64,000 nt of DNA, taken from positions 145,978 to 209,977 of the forward strand of contig UQYG01000002.1 of the NCBI GenBank assembly GCA_900545275.1, in the 5' to 3' direction. The stretch comes from an uncultured Sutterella sp. (GTDB lineage: Bacteria; Pseudomonadota; Gammaproteobacteria; Burkholderiales; Burkholderiaceae_F). This document shows positions 17,523 to 26,412 of this stretch, piece after piece. A model generated the notes under the pieces. The model worked only from the letters and a program-made list of their open reading frames with translations. It was not told where the DNA came from and ran no database searches. The first letter of the stretch is position 1. Each line of letters starts with the position of its first letter. The position numbers and the translations under genes were made by a program.

Positions 17523-17705
17523 ATGAAGACCCTCCCGCCCTGCGAATCCGCCGTCACCACTTTCTTCAAGAGTCCCGACGACAACGTCGCCCGGGAACTC
17601 GTGGCGCTTGCCAACACCCTCGGCGGAGATCTTTACGTCGGCGTCGATCCGACGGGCCGGGTCGCGGGCGTCCCCGAACTGGACCGCGCGGAAATGCGCA
17701 TTCTC
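17523..17705 (+). pseudogene. 5' fragment of an AlbA_2 (Schlafen-type ATP-binding) domain gene
   Basis: From the ATG at 17523 about 60 codons match the start of AlbA_2-domain transcriptional regulators/helicase-like proteins: an N-terminal Cys-Glu-Ser, then ARELVALANTLGGDLYVGVD and Gly-Arg-Val-Ala-Gly-Val. The frame then enters the terminator of AT2 and loses similarity, so the remaining three quarters of the usual protein are missing. It is best read as a truncated remnant. Confidence 0.6.
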
Positions 17706-17713
17706 CCGCAAAG

Positions 17714-17751
17714 ACGAATCCCGTCGAAGCGTCAACCTCGACGGGATTCGT
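17714..17751 (-). terminator. Terminator of AT2
   Basis: A perfect 14-base-pair stem (ACGAATCCCGTCGA and its complement) with a 10-base loop lies about 70 bases past the AT2 stop, followed on the minus strand by CTTTGC. Confidence 0.75.
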
Positions 17752-17817
17752 TCTCAGACGTTCAGAGTGTCGGTCTGCCCCCCGTGAACGGGGCGGGACA
17801 GGCACTGCAGAAGCCGA

Positions 17818-20292
17818 TTACCAGGCCATGCGGACACCAAGACTCCAACGCCAGGGCGATTCGACTTCGCCGCCGTCCGTGTAGTTGAAGTCGGCGTAGA
17901 CATAGGTCGAATCGGTGACGTTCCAGTTTGCGCCGATACCGAGTTCGTACCAGGTGTCGCCCAATTCTTCATCGAGCGAAACCTTGTTCGTGCCCTGACG
18001 GAACGTCACGTCGGCATCCCCCTGGAAGTCATGCAGAACCGAAGCGCGAACGTAGGCGCCGCCCTTCTTGTTCGGGCACTGCAGACCGGCCTGCACGCCC
18101 AAGCGGCCGACCGTCATGTCAACGGCTTCGTTCGTCACGCGAATGTCGTTGAAGCTGTAGTCGGCGGACCAAATATGGCCGTACATGACTTCAGCCTGCG
18201 GCTCGACGTAGGCAAAGCCCGCCACCGGGAAGCGCCAGCCAGCTTCGGCCGACACGCTGATCGCGTTCGTATCGTAAGAGGCCGTCCCTGCACCGGCGAT
18301 GTTGTTGCGGTCGAACGTCACGTCGTTCGAGAGAGAGCCGTACTTGACCGTACCGTCCAGGAAGAAGCCGCTGTCGGCGAGCCACGTTCCGTAGAGCGTG
18401 AAGTCGTAGTTGTAGTTGTCGCCTTCGCCGAGATCAAACGTGCTCTCGCCGCGCGTGTACGAGAACGCTCCGCCCACGAGCACGTTCGTACCCGCGATCT
18501 TGTGGTCGTAGCCCAACTGCGCACCGTAGTACTTGTTCTCGACATTTTGAGAGCCAAACTCGTCCTTGCCGTTGTAGACGCGCACCCAACCGCCGTTGTT
18601 GTAGCCGTTCTGATCGCGAATTTCGCCCAAACGGTACTGCATGTGGTTCATCGCGGAACGCCACTGCATGTAGCCCACCGCCGCCAACTGCGAAAGACCG
18701 TGCGTCACGCCGTTTTCTTCGCCGGCGCGAACATTTACCACGCCGCCCTTGCTTCCGTTGGCATCGTCATCCCACGTTGCGTAGAGACCGTCGTTGATGC
18801 CGGCAGCTTCGAGAGTCAGATCATAGTCGGACTCACCCGCGTCAACTCGAGACGCCACATTTTCGAACTGGGTCACGGCATCTGTTCCGTTGTTGCGGGC
18901 GCGAGCGGTCAGCGTAGCGCCTTCCCCGAACGTCTTCACCGTAAAGGTTGCGTCTTCGCCTTCCGAAGTCAGCGCGTCGTCGCTAAAGTCCGCGACAAGG
19001 TTGCCCGTCGCCGTCGTGATGTAGGCGTTGGACGTAGCCGTCGTGAGCGACACCGTATTGGTGCCGGTGCCTTCAAGCTTGCCGAGCGTCATAGAAACGT
19101 CGTCGCCGAGCGTCACCGTGGAGTCCGTGAGCGTCATCGTCCCGTTTTCAGCGGCAACATCGCCCTTCACGACGTTCAAAACGGCATTGGAGCCGGAAAC
19201 CGTAGCATTTTTCGCGATGCTGATGGCATTGCCTTGTTCCGCTTCGTTGGTAACGGTGACGTTCGTCACGCCGCCGTTCAAACCGCTAAACGTCAAACCG
19301 GTACCCGATCCAATCTGCACGGTCGCTTCCGCCGAATCCGAAGAGTTCAGTTCGGCGGTAGGAGCCGAAATGCTGACCGTACTGGAGGCCTTCGCCCCTT
19401 CAGGAGCTTTCGTGCGAATCGCCGATTTTTCACCCGTAATCGAAATCTTGGAGCCCGCCGTCATCGTAGTTGCAACGTCGGCATCGGATTGTCGGGTCTG
19501 AAAGAGACCATATTTGCCCGCTTTGATTTCGAGCGTGTCGACAGCTGAAACGCTGGCCGCAATCGCACCGGAACCGGGCGTTTGGTTCCATTTTTTGTCC
19601 TGATCGTACGCTTCGATTGCATCGGCTTTAGCTTCAATTTTGATGTTCTTAGCTTGCAGTTTCAGTGCAGCATTAACGCCGTCAACATCGCTATCCTGCA
19701 ACGCCATAACAACGATCGCACCGTAGGTTTCACTATCGGCCTTAATGCTCAAGGTACCGCCCGCCGTGATATCAACAAGACCGGAACTTGTCGAAGAGAG
19801 TTGCGAGCTGATCACGTTCGTTTTCTCAGCCTCGAGCGTCACGTCTTCTGCTGCGTTGATCGACAACGTACCGCCCACAGTCTGGACCACAATCGGTCCC
19901 TGAGGTCCCGTGGCATTCTGTCTTCCATGAGTTTTCGCCGTCAAAGAACCAACGTTCTCAATAGTGAGCGAATGACCATCCGCAGCGTAGAGAGTTTGAA
20001 TGCCAACGGTTTTATCCTCGAGCCCACTAATGTCAATATTGATCTCAGAAAGATCGCTCACAGTCACGTCCTGAGAAGTCGCCTGGATAGCTCCCGCCCA
20101 GGCTCCGTCAATCTTTAAGACTTCGTTTCCCGTTGCTCCCTTAACATCCTGATTCGCATAAGCGGGAGTGTTGCCGTCAGCTTCGGTCCAGGTCTTCGTA
20201 GAATTATCCGCAGTGATGCTGACGGGATCGGCAGCCGAAGCCGAACCGATCAATGCGAGACCGATGGCAGCGGCGAGTAGTGTCTTTTGCAT
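17818..20292 (-). CDS. Autotransporter AT2 (type Va secretion)
   Basis: This 824-residue protein has a signal peptide MQKTLLAAAIGLALIGSASA. The start at 20292 is chosen because CAAGGAG precedes it; an upstream in-frame start would put 31 residues before the signal. The passenger (about 21-540) is rich in Thr, Ala, Ser, Asp and Gly with strand-turn repeats. The beta-domain (about 545-824) includes NNGGWVRVYNGKDEFG and CPNKKGGAYVRASVLHDF, shared with AT1, and ends in Arg-Met-Ala-Trp. The long leader (about 195 bases) begins at the TAGGAT module. The function of the passenger is unknown. Confidence 0.9.
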   Translation of the reverse strand: MQKTLLAAAIGLALIGSASAADPVSITADNSTKTWTEADGNTPAYANQDVKGATGNEVLKIDGAWAGAIQATSQDVTVSDLSEINIDISGLEDKTVGIQTLYAADGHSLTIENVGSLTAKTHGRQNATGPQGPIVVQTVGGTLSINAAEDVTLEAEKTNVISSQLSSTSSGLVDITAGGTLSIKADSETYGAIVVMALQDSDVDGVNAALKLQAKNIKIEAKADAIEAYDQDKKWNQTPGSGAIAASVSAVDTLEIKAGKYGLFQTRQSDADVATTMTAGSKISITGEKSAIRTKAPEGAKASSTVSISAPTAELNSSDSAEATVQIGSGTGLTFSGLNGGVTNVTVTNEAEQGNAISIAKNATVSGSNAVLNVVKGDVAAENGTMTLTDSTVTLGDDVSMTLGKLEGTGTNTVSLTTATSNAYITTATGNLVADFSDDALTSEGEDATFTVKTFGEGATLTARARNNGTDAVTQFENVASRVDAGESDYDLTLEAAGINDGLYATWDDDANGSKGGVVNVRAGEENGVTHGLSQLAAVGYMQWRSAMNHMQYRLGEIRDQNGYNNGGWVRVYNGKDEFGSQNVENKYYGAQLGYDHKIAGTNVLVGGAFSYTRGESTFDLGEGDNYNYDFTLYGTWLADSGFFLDGTVKYGSLSNDVTFDRNNIAGAGTASYDTNAISVSAEAGWRFPVAGFAYVEPQAEVMYGHIWSADYSFNDIRVTNEAVDMTVGRLGVQAGLQCPNKKGGAYVRASVLHDFQGDADVTFRQGTNKVSLDEELGDTWYELGIGANWNVTDSTYVYADFNYTDGGEVESPWRWSLGVRMAW

Positions 20293-20494
20293 GGTAGCTC
20301 CTTGTGTTCTTAGAACCCAAAAATCTTCATGGACAGCCCCAACGCACGGGGATCCGTAGACGCCTCTCAGCAGTATCAAGAGCACTTAACCTCGAATTGC
20401 CATCGACATTGCCATCGACGGTCGTGTTTTAAGATCAGTGCGTTCAGAAAAGGCCACAGTCCAAGAATTTCGAAAAAGAATCGAAACCTACGAA

Positions 20495-20553
20495 ATCCTA
20501 GCGATCGGCCCTGCCATATAGAACAAATGTTATGGGGCGGGGTAACCCTAATA
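20495..20553 (-). promoter_or_regulatory. AT2 promoter module (ATTAGGGTTACCCC ... TAGGAT)
   Basis: The minus strand reads ATTAGGGTTACCCCGCCCC, and 43 bases on from the TTA of this element lies TAGGATTTC (20500-20492). AT3 has the same two blocks at exactly the same spacing. TAGGAT is a plausible -10 box with a weak TTCTAT at -35 (17-base spacer). The C-tract is interrupted here (GGGGCGGGG on plus, 20534-20542), unlike the G9 of AT3. No gene is seen in 20293-20715. Confidence 0.6.
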
Positions 20554-20715
20554 TTGATGCGTGCTTGATGCAGCTTTCGCATTCAATCCACAACCCTTCA
20601 AGGCGTTGCCACTCAGTCTCAGAAATAACCTTGAAATGTAGGTTTTGTTGCTAAAAAGACACAAGTAAAGAAATTGTCATAAACCCAGTGACGCAGGGTT
20701 GCTTCGAGCGCCCCC

Positions 20716-20900
20716 TCAAAATAAGCGGTGAAAATTCACGCCGTCGTCCTCCATCCCCAGTACGTCACCGCGGGGAGCAACGCGTACGTCCATGCGGGAT
20801 ACACGCATGGAACGAGCAACCAGAAAGCGGGTAGAAAGAAGAGAACCGGCCCCGCAACGAGCCCCCCAGGCAAAGAGCACGAGACTCCGCGCCTTCCTGC
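20716..20900 (-). pseudogene. Decayed copy of the 3' end of the DUF4400 gene
   Basis: About 185 bases are closely similar to 25798-25985, the last third of the DUF4400 gene, in the same orientation and at a comparable place upstream of an autotransporter. The terminal Val-Asn-Phe-His-Arg is kept but the reading frame is broken in several places and the rest of the gene is absent. Beyond 20900 the similarity stops. Confidence 0.75.
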
Positions 20901-21199
20901 AAGCCGCCGCGGAGGATGTTGAGACGGTTGTCAACAGGTGATGCACCGCAACATTGTGTTCTTTCGCGAAAAACGAAAGCGCCGCATTCCGCCGCCCCCA
21001 TGTCGCCACCCTTCTCGCCAAACACTGTGTCGGTTACAAAAACGAGAGTTGTGGAAAACGGAGTATTTCATTTCCGTTTGGGGTATTGAGTACTTCAATA
21101 TGCGAAGCACTGAAAATGTACCAACGAGTCTTTCCCCTAGAGAGAAAACAATCTCCCCTCAGGCATTTCGTGTCTCAACCTATCAAACAACAGCCTATT
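20901..21199. other. Unassigned AT-richer stretch between the DUF4400 scrap and AT3 terminators
   Basis: No gene, hairpin or recognisable scrap was seen in this segment. Base composition is lower in GC than the neighbouring genes, consistent with decayed DNA. Confidence 0.35.
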
Positions 21200-21282
21200 A
21201 AAAGAAAATCCCCCGCCCCTATGAGGAACGGAGGATTCTCGAAATTTTGAAGCCTCCGCCGCCCTTGGGAAGAACGGCGGAG
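21200..21282 (-). terminator. Two tandem terminators after AT3
   Basis: The first hairpin (CTCCGCCG / CGGCGGAG, 21254-21282) starts about 20 bases past the AT3 stop. The second (AATCCTCCG / CGGGGGATT with one G-T pair, 21207-21237) is followed on the minus strand by TTCTTTT. Confidence 0.7.
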
Positions 21283-21303
21283 AACGTTCAGACCTTCGCC
21301 AGA

Positions 21304-24300
21304 TTAGAAGGCATAGGTGGCGTTGACCTTGACGCCCGCATTGCTGCGGTCGTCCGTGCCGAAGCCGTACTTGGCGGCCACGCCGAAGGTGAAGTCGCCG
21401 TATTCGGCGGAGATGCCGAGCGTCGTGTTGTAGGTGTTGTTCAACACGTCGAGCGTATCGCCGTCGAAGGTCTTCACATCCTTGTCGCCGATCTGCGGCA
21501 CGACCGTGAAGTCGAGCGTCGGGACGAACTTCATGCCGGCGGCTTCGAACTTGCCGTTGAAGGCGACGCCCACGGGCATTTCGAGAACGTCGAGCGATTC
21601 GCCGTCAAATTCGCGATAGTCGTCCACGTCGATCTGCGCATAGCGGATGCCGGCGTGCGGAACGATTTCAAAGGCGCTCGATTCGTAGGCCTTCCAGTCG
21701 GCGCGGAGACCAACCGAAATGACGGACGAGTCGATCGATTCGTCGACGGAGGCGCCGGCGACCGAACCCTTGATGTCGTTGTCAAGCGACAGGTAGGTGA
21801 CGTCGGCCGACACGATCATCTTGTCGGTGATGTCCTTCGAAGCATAGATCGAAAGACCCCAGAAGTCGGCGTCGTTGCCGTAACGGCCGATGAAGTCGCC
21901 CGTAGCGTCGACGTCGGACGTACCGATCGTGAGCGCGGCGCCGATCTTGCCGCCGCAGGCGGCCGTGTAGTCGTAGCCGAGCACACCGCCATAGACGTCG
22001 GCTTCGTAGCCGTAACCGTCGCCGTACATGCCCTTGGCCTCGTTCGCCGTGTAGAAGACGTCGGCCCAAACGCCGTTGGCCTTGCCCGGCGTACGCGCGA
22101 TGTTGTGCGCACCGACCGTATTCCAGACCTGTTCGGCCGCGTCGTAGGCGGCGTTGTAGGTACCCGCAACGACCGGCAGAGCCATGTATTCGTACAGGGC
22201 TTCTTCACCGGTTTCGGAGAGCTTGCCCGTCGCTTCATCGCGATAAACCGTACCGATCGCGTTGACGACGCCGAGCGATTCGGAACCCGTCGTCAGGACC
22301 GATTCGGCAAAAGCGTTGAGGTCATCTTCACCAGTGGCGTTCTGATCGAATACGACGTTCAGATTGACATTCGTCGTATTTTCTTCACCTTGAACCTGCG
22401 CCACTTCGTAGTTCAACCAGGCGTTGACGTCGTTCTTGGTGAGGACTTCCTCGAGTCGCTGACCGTCGTTCGTGGTAGTTCCGTTTTCAACGAGCTTGAC
22501 GGAACCGATGCGGTCGGCACCACGGAGGAGAACCGTGCTGTCGGCATTGACGATCAATTGTTCGGCATCAAAAACAGCCTGGTCGGCAGAGAAGGAGCCG
22601 AAGTCGATCACAACAACAGCATTGCTGCCGAACGAAATCGAACCGGCGGGTTTGCCATTTTCGTCAATATCTCCAACAAAAAGCTTGGCATCCGTAGCAT
22701 CGCGGTCCACGGCGATCGTATCGTCAACGTATAGACCAACGTTCTTCGTCGCGTCGTACTTGTCCCCGGCAACGGTCATCAGGAGTTGGCGGCCGTTCTC
22801 GTTCGTAGTGCCGATGGAGTCAAGTTCCTGCACTCGAGTGACGTCGGCGATCTGAGCAAGATACTCCGTGGAATGGGTCGCACCGTCTCCGGCAGGAGCC
22901 GCAAGACGGTCACCGAGCACCAACGTCGCACCCTGTTCGAGGTTCGTTTCGATTGCGAGACGGCGAACGTCGAGCGTTGCGCCCTGAGACACCTGGAAGG
23001 TGTCTCCGACGGTTGCGCCTTCGGCCTGCGTAAGCTTTTCGAGCTTCAGACTCCCGAGCGCCTCGACGGTGCCGCTCTTGACTTTAACGTTCTTGGCCTC
23101 AAACTGGCCGGAGACGTAGAGTTCGTTTGCCTCGAGCGTTTCGGCGTTCACCACGCCCTTGGAGGTTTCGTCCCAACCGAGCGTAACCTCACCGTCGGAA
23201 GTGATCGTCTTGACGGAGTCGACGCCCGTAATCACGTTGCCGCCAAGTCCGGCGAAGACAAATTCCTTGTCAGCCGTATGATTGAGGTCAACCACTTCAG
23301 TACCGGCATCCACCTTGAGCGCGCCGACGGCGACGTCATCGGTAACGCTGAGCGTCGTAGTCTTGGTGTCCTTATTGAAGGCGTCTTCTCCAGCCCCCAC
23401 TTCCGTCGCGTACGCGTTGTAGCCGAGAGCGGCGTCAAACGTCACGTCGCCCTGGAAGGCCACGTTCGTAAAGACGATGTCGGGAGCCGCATCTTTCCAG
23501 TTGCCTTCAAGCCCCTGAAGGAACTTCGTGAAGTCCTCCTGCGTCATGGAGACGTTGTCGGAGAGAAGGAGACCGGCGCCATCCGTAAAGACGATCTTGT
23601 CGGCCCCTTCGGCGAGCGTGTAGGTCGTACCGTCCTCTCCTTCCGTCGCCTTGAAGATTTGATTCTGGGCGGCGTTCAGTTCGCCGTCGATCGTAAGCGC
23701 ATTGTCACCCAAATCCAACTTGGCATTGCTGCCGAGGGTGAGGTTTCCGACAACGTAAACGCCCTGCACCGTTTCATTATCGTTCAGGGTCTGTTGCGTG
23801 TACGTGCCCTTGGCCGAAAGCGTTCCGTTCACGGTGAGGGCGCCGTTGTCGCCAACATAAACCAGCGCTTCGTTGTTGGTTTTCCCGTCCGAAAGCGTGA
23901 GGTCACTTACAGTAAGAGCTCCGGTCATCACGGTGGCCGCACCCTTCTTGGCGACGGTCAGCGTTTCGTAGGAATAGTCGCCCGATGCGATCGTGAGCGT
24001 ACCCTTTTCACTGGACGTGCCAAGTTTGAGCTTGTCGTCGTAACGGCTGTAGTCCACATAGAGTTCGCCGCCGTTGAGCGTGTAATCAGCACCCTTGATA
24101 AGAAGCTGATCCTTCGCGGCGCCCTCTACCTTGGATTCGTCGACTTCCGTTGCCGGATCATCCCAAACAGAGTTGAGTTTGGTAACGTTGAAGACGCCGC
24201 CTTCGTTAACCGTCACGTTCTTGAACTGATTGTCGGAAGCTTCCTTGGCTTCTTCCCCGTCGCCGACCGTGTACTTCTGCCAAATGGAGGCGGACAGCAT

Positions 24301-25314
24301 GCCGTCATTGACGACGGCGGTGAGGGCCTTCGAACCGTGGCCGTCGGCAAGAGTCAGATCGGCACCCTGATTGACTTCGACGGTCATGCCCTTCGTCGAA
24401 TCGTTCTGAAGATCGATCGTGCCGACGAAACCGTTGGCCTTCAACGTCGTGCCTTCGACACCTTCGTGATTGTGAATCAGACCGTTGACGGAAGAACCTT
24501 TTTCAAGGTTGATCTCGGCATTATTCGTCGTCTTATTCGAGCTGACCTGAATTTCGATCGCCGTGGCACCTTCGGCGGACGCGTTGATCGCGCCCTTATT
24601 CGTGAAGACGGCATTGTCCTGATCCTTGATCAGAACGCCGTGGCTGAAACCGCCTTTGACCGGCGTGTTCGCGACGATGGTGCCCTTGTTAACCGCTTCC
24701 GAGCCGTCAGCTCCACCGAGTTCCATACCGACGCCCGTATCTTCGACAACGATGCGGTTGTTGTTGATGATGGTCGATTTGGGACCCGTCGTACCCACGG
24801 TCATGCCGTAGGCATTCTTCGCCACGATCACGCCCACATTGACGGCGGTGGCGCCGTTGCCGGCCCAAATGCCTTTATTCTGATACGAAACACCTTCCTT
24901 GCCGGACGTGACGTAAATCGTGCCGGCGTTCGTCAGCTCGACGTTCGCTCCCGTAACGGCAAGACCGGTCGCCTGAGCATATTTATTGTTACCGGACACC
25001 CAGAGCGTCTTGTCAAACGTCTTCTTTTCGGACGTCGAGAGGAATGTGCCCGGCGTTACCTCCTCGGCATCCGGCGCCCAGACAAAACTGTTCTGATCCT
25101 TGACGTTCTCCCATTCCTGCGTAACCGAAACGGACTCCAGATCCTCCGGCGCGTCAACCCATTCGGCAGCCGCGACACCGCCCGCGGCAAGCGCGGCGAC
25201 GGCGGCGGCGATCACGGTCTTCGTCCCCTTGGCCTGGACGCAGGACGTGACTTCGTTCACGACCATGAGCGCCCCGCGGGCCTTGTTGAAAACGACCTTA
25301 AAAGTTTGGTTCAT
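21304..25314 (-). CDS. Large autotransporter AT3 with extended signal peptide (ESPR)
   Basis: This 1336-residue protein begins with an extended signal peptide region (MNQTFKVVFNKARGALMVVN), found on large autotransporters and two-partner exoproteins, followed by a hydrophobic core ending near Ala-Ala-Ala-Glu-Trp. The ATG at 25314 is chosen because TTGGAG precedes it at good spacing; 11 extra upstream codons are rejected. The passenger (about 55-1040) has pectin-lyase-like/beta-helix style repeats rich in Asn, Gly, Thr and Asp. The C-terminal barrel (about 1050-1336) contains GVWADVFYTANEAKGMYGDG and ends in Thr-Tyr-Ala-Phe. It belongs to a different barrel subgroup from AT1/AT2. Substrate or ligand unknown. 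Confidence 0.92.
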   Translation of the reverse strand: MNQTFKVVFNKARGALMVVNEVTSCVQAKGTKTVIAAAVAALAAGGVAAAEWVDAPEDLESVSVTQEWENVKDQNSFVWAPDAEEVTPGTFLSTSEKKTFDKTLWVSGNNKYAQATGLAVTGANVELTNAGTIYVTSGKEGVSYQNKGIWAGNGATAVNVGVIVAKNAYGMTVGTTGPKSTIINNNRIVVEDTGVGMELGGADGSEAVNKGTIVANTPVKGGFSHGVLIKDQDNAVFTNKGAINASAEGATAIEIQVSSNKTTNNAEINLEKGSSVNGLIHNHEGVEGTTLKANGFVGTIDLQNDSTKGMTVEVNQGADLTLADGHGSKALTAVVNDGMLSASIWQKYTVGDGEEAKEASDNQFKNVTVNEGGVFNVTKLNSVWDDPATEVDESKVEGAAKDQLLIKGADYTLNGGELYVDYSRYDDKLKLGTSSEKGTLTIASGDYSYETLTVAKKGAATVMTGALTVSDLTLSDGKTNNEALVYVGDNGALTVNGTLSAKGTYTQQTLNDNETVQGVYVVGNLTLGSNAKLDLGDNALTIDGELNAAQNQIFKATEGEDGTTYTLAEGADKIVFTDGAGLLLSDNVSMTQEDFTKFLQGLEGNWKDAAPDIVFTNVAFQGDVTFDAALGYNAYATEVGAGEDAFNKDTKTTTLSVTDDVAVGALKVDAGTEVVDLNHTADKEFVFAGLGGNVITGVDSVKTITSDGEVTLGWDETSKGVVNAETLEANELYVSGQFEAKNVKVKSGTVEALGSLKLEKLTQAEGATVGDTFQVSQGATLDVRRLAIETNLEQGATLVLGDRLAAPAGDGATHSTEYLAQIADVTRVQELDSIGTTNENGRQLLMTVAGDKYDATKNVGLYVDDTIAVDRDATDAKLFVGDIDENGKPAGSISFGSNAVVVIDFGSFSADQAVFDAEQLIVNADSTVLLRGADRIGSVKLVENGTTTNDGQRLEEVLTKNDVNAWLNYEVAQVQGEENTTNVNLNVVFDQNATGEDDLNAFAESVLTTGSESLGVVNAIGTVYRDEATGKLSETGEEALYEYMALPVVAGTYNAAYDAAEQVWNTVGAHNIARTPGKANGVWADVFYTANEAKGMYGDGYGYEADVYGGVLGYDYTAACGGKIGAALTIGTSDVDATGDFIGRYGNDADFWGLSIYASKDITDKMIVSADVTYLSLDNDIKGSVAGASVDESIDSSVISVGLRADWKAYESSAFEIVPHAGIRYAQIDVDDYREFDGESLDVLEMPVGVAFNGKFEAAGMKFVPTLDFTVVPQIGDKDVKTFDGDTLDVLNNTYNTTLGISAEYGDFTFGVAAKYGFGTDDRSNAGVKVNATYAF

Positions 25315-25400
25315 TCTTTTCTCCAAAAAACAACGTTGCTTTTTCATGAGAAGGGTCTAAAACAACCCAAAATCCCGCACGAGAGAGCGGAATTCAAGAA

Positions 25401-25460
25401 ATCCTAACAGCGGCCATTACTTCATAAACGAAGTCTCATGGGGGGGGGTAACCCTAATTT
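25401..25460 (-). promoter_or_regulatory. AT3 promoter module with G9 tract
   Basis: The minus strand reads AATTAGGGTTA followed by a run of C made from a G9 tract on plus (25440-25448), then TAGGATTTC at 25406-25398. The element-to-TAGGAT distance is 43 bases, identical to AT2. TAGGAT as -10 would give a leader of about 80 bases to the ATG at 25314. The homopolymer lies upstream of the presumed -35, where a change of length would shift a bound regulator relative to the promoter. Confidence 0.6.
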
Positions 25461-25797
25461 TACAGCATTATTTGTGCAACTTTCCCCGTCTACACCACGC
25501 CCCGCAAGCGTTTAGGAAAACATTATCGGAAATAACCCTGAATCCGATTTTTTGTTGCAAAAACGACACTTCTTTCGAAGCTTCGCCTCGAACGCCGTCG
25601 CCATCCCGCCCGGAAATGACAGGCGGCTCAGAAACTCTCCAAAGACACTCTGCGCACACCCCGCAAATCGAAAGGCGTCGTTGCCTTTGAGAAATCCTCC
25701 TCTTTCCTGCAAAGAAAGACCCGTCCCGCACGCCGACTTCCAACGTACCGCGTCCATCCTCCCTCGGCGGATTCCCGCCGCATCCAACGCAGAAAAC
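25461..25797. other. Region between the AT3 promoter and the DUF4400 gene
   Basis: In 337 bases I see no gene. The part near the promoter (to about 25580) matches the corresponding region upstream of AT2 in short blocks (GAAATAACC, TTTTGTTGC, GACAC). The part nearer DUF4400 has no counterpart there. Confidence 0.45.
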
Positions 25798-26412
25798 TCA
25801 TAAAAACCGATGAAAATTCACCGCCGCCGTCCTCCATCCCCAGTACGTCGCCGCAGGGAGCAACGCATACGCCCACGCGGGATACACGCACGGAACGAGA
25901 AACCCGAAGACGGGCAGAAAGAAGAGAACCGGCCCCGCCGCGAGCCCCCAGGCAAAGAGCACGGGACTCGGCGCCTTCATGCGGGCGCTGCGGATGCGCC
26001 GCTCGCTTCGGGCATCCCAAAGTAATAAGAGCCCCGCGGGGAGAAACCACAGCGACACCGAAGCGAGATGCCCCCACCGAAACGCAAAGACCCGAAGGAC
26101 CGCGTCGAGCGCCGCGTAAAAGGGCGTCGTCTTTCCCACCTGCCAGGCGCCGTTGAGACTCTCCCAATAGGTCGCGCCGTTCCATCCGTAGAGAATCCGA
26201 AAGGGTAGGAGAAGCCGTTCCCAGAGGGCCCCGATGCCTTCGGTCACGATCCCCGCGATCTCTCCCTCCCAGGGCCCGAAAGCGTGCTGCAGCGCCGCCC
26301 CTTCGAGGACGGCGATCTGCACCCAGCGCCCCGGATCCGTAAAGAAGGGAAGAAGCGAAAGCGTCACCAGCCAGAGGGTGAGGAGCAAAAAGAATTTCTG
26401 AACGCCCGTCAC
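25798..26412 (-). CDS. Conjugation-associated membrane protein, DUF4400 (TIGR03747) family
   Basis: This 204-residue integral membrane protein starts with a hydrophobic span (about 5-25) and has a central amphipathic part with Trp-Glu-Ser-Leu-Asn-Gly-Ala-Trp. There are two further spans around 115-132 and 150-185, and it ends in Val-Asn-Phe-His-Arg-Phe-Leu. Members of this family sit directly after TraD in integrative conjugative elements of the SXT/PFGI type, as here, where its ATG overlaps the TraD stop (4 bases). Its role in relatives is not established. Inner membrane. Confidence 0.8.
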   Translation of the reverse strand: MTGVQKFFLLLTLWLVTLSLLPFFTDPGRWVQIAVLEGAALQHAFGPWEGEIAGIVTEGIGALWERLLLPFRILYGWNGATYWESLNGAWQVGKTTPFYAALDAVLRVFAFRWGHLASVSLWFLPAGLLLLWDARSERRIRSARMKAPSPVLFAWGLAAGPVLFFLPVFGFLVPCVYPAWAYALLPAATYWGWRTAAVNFHRFL

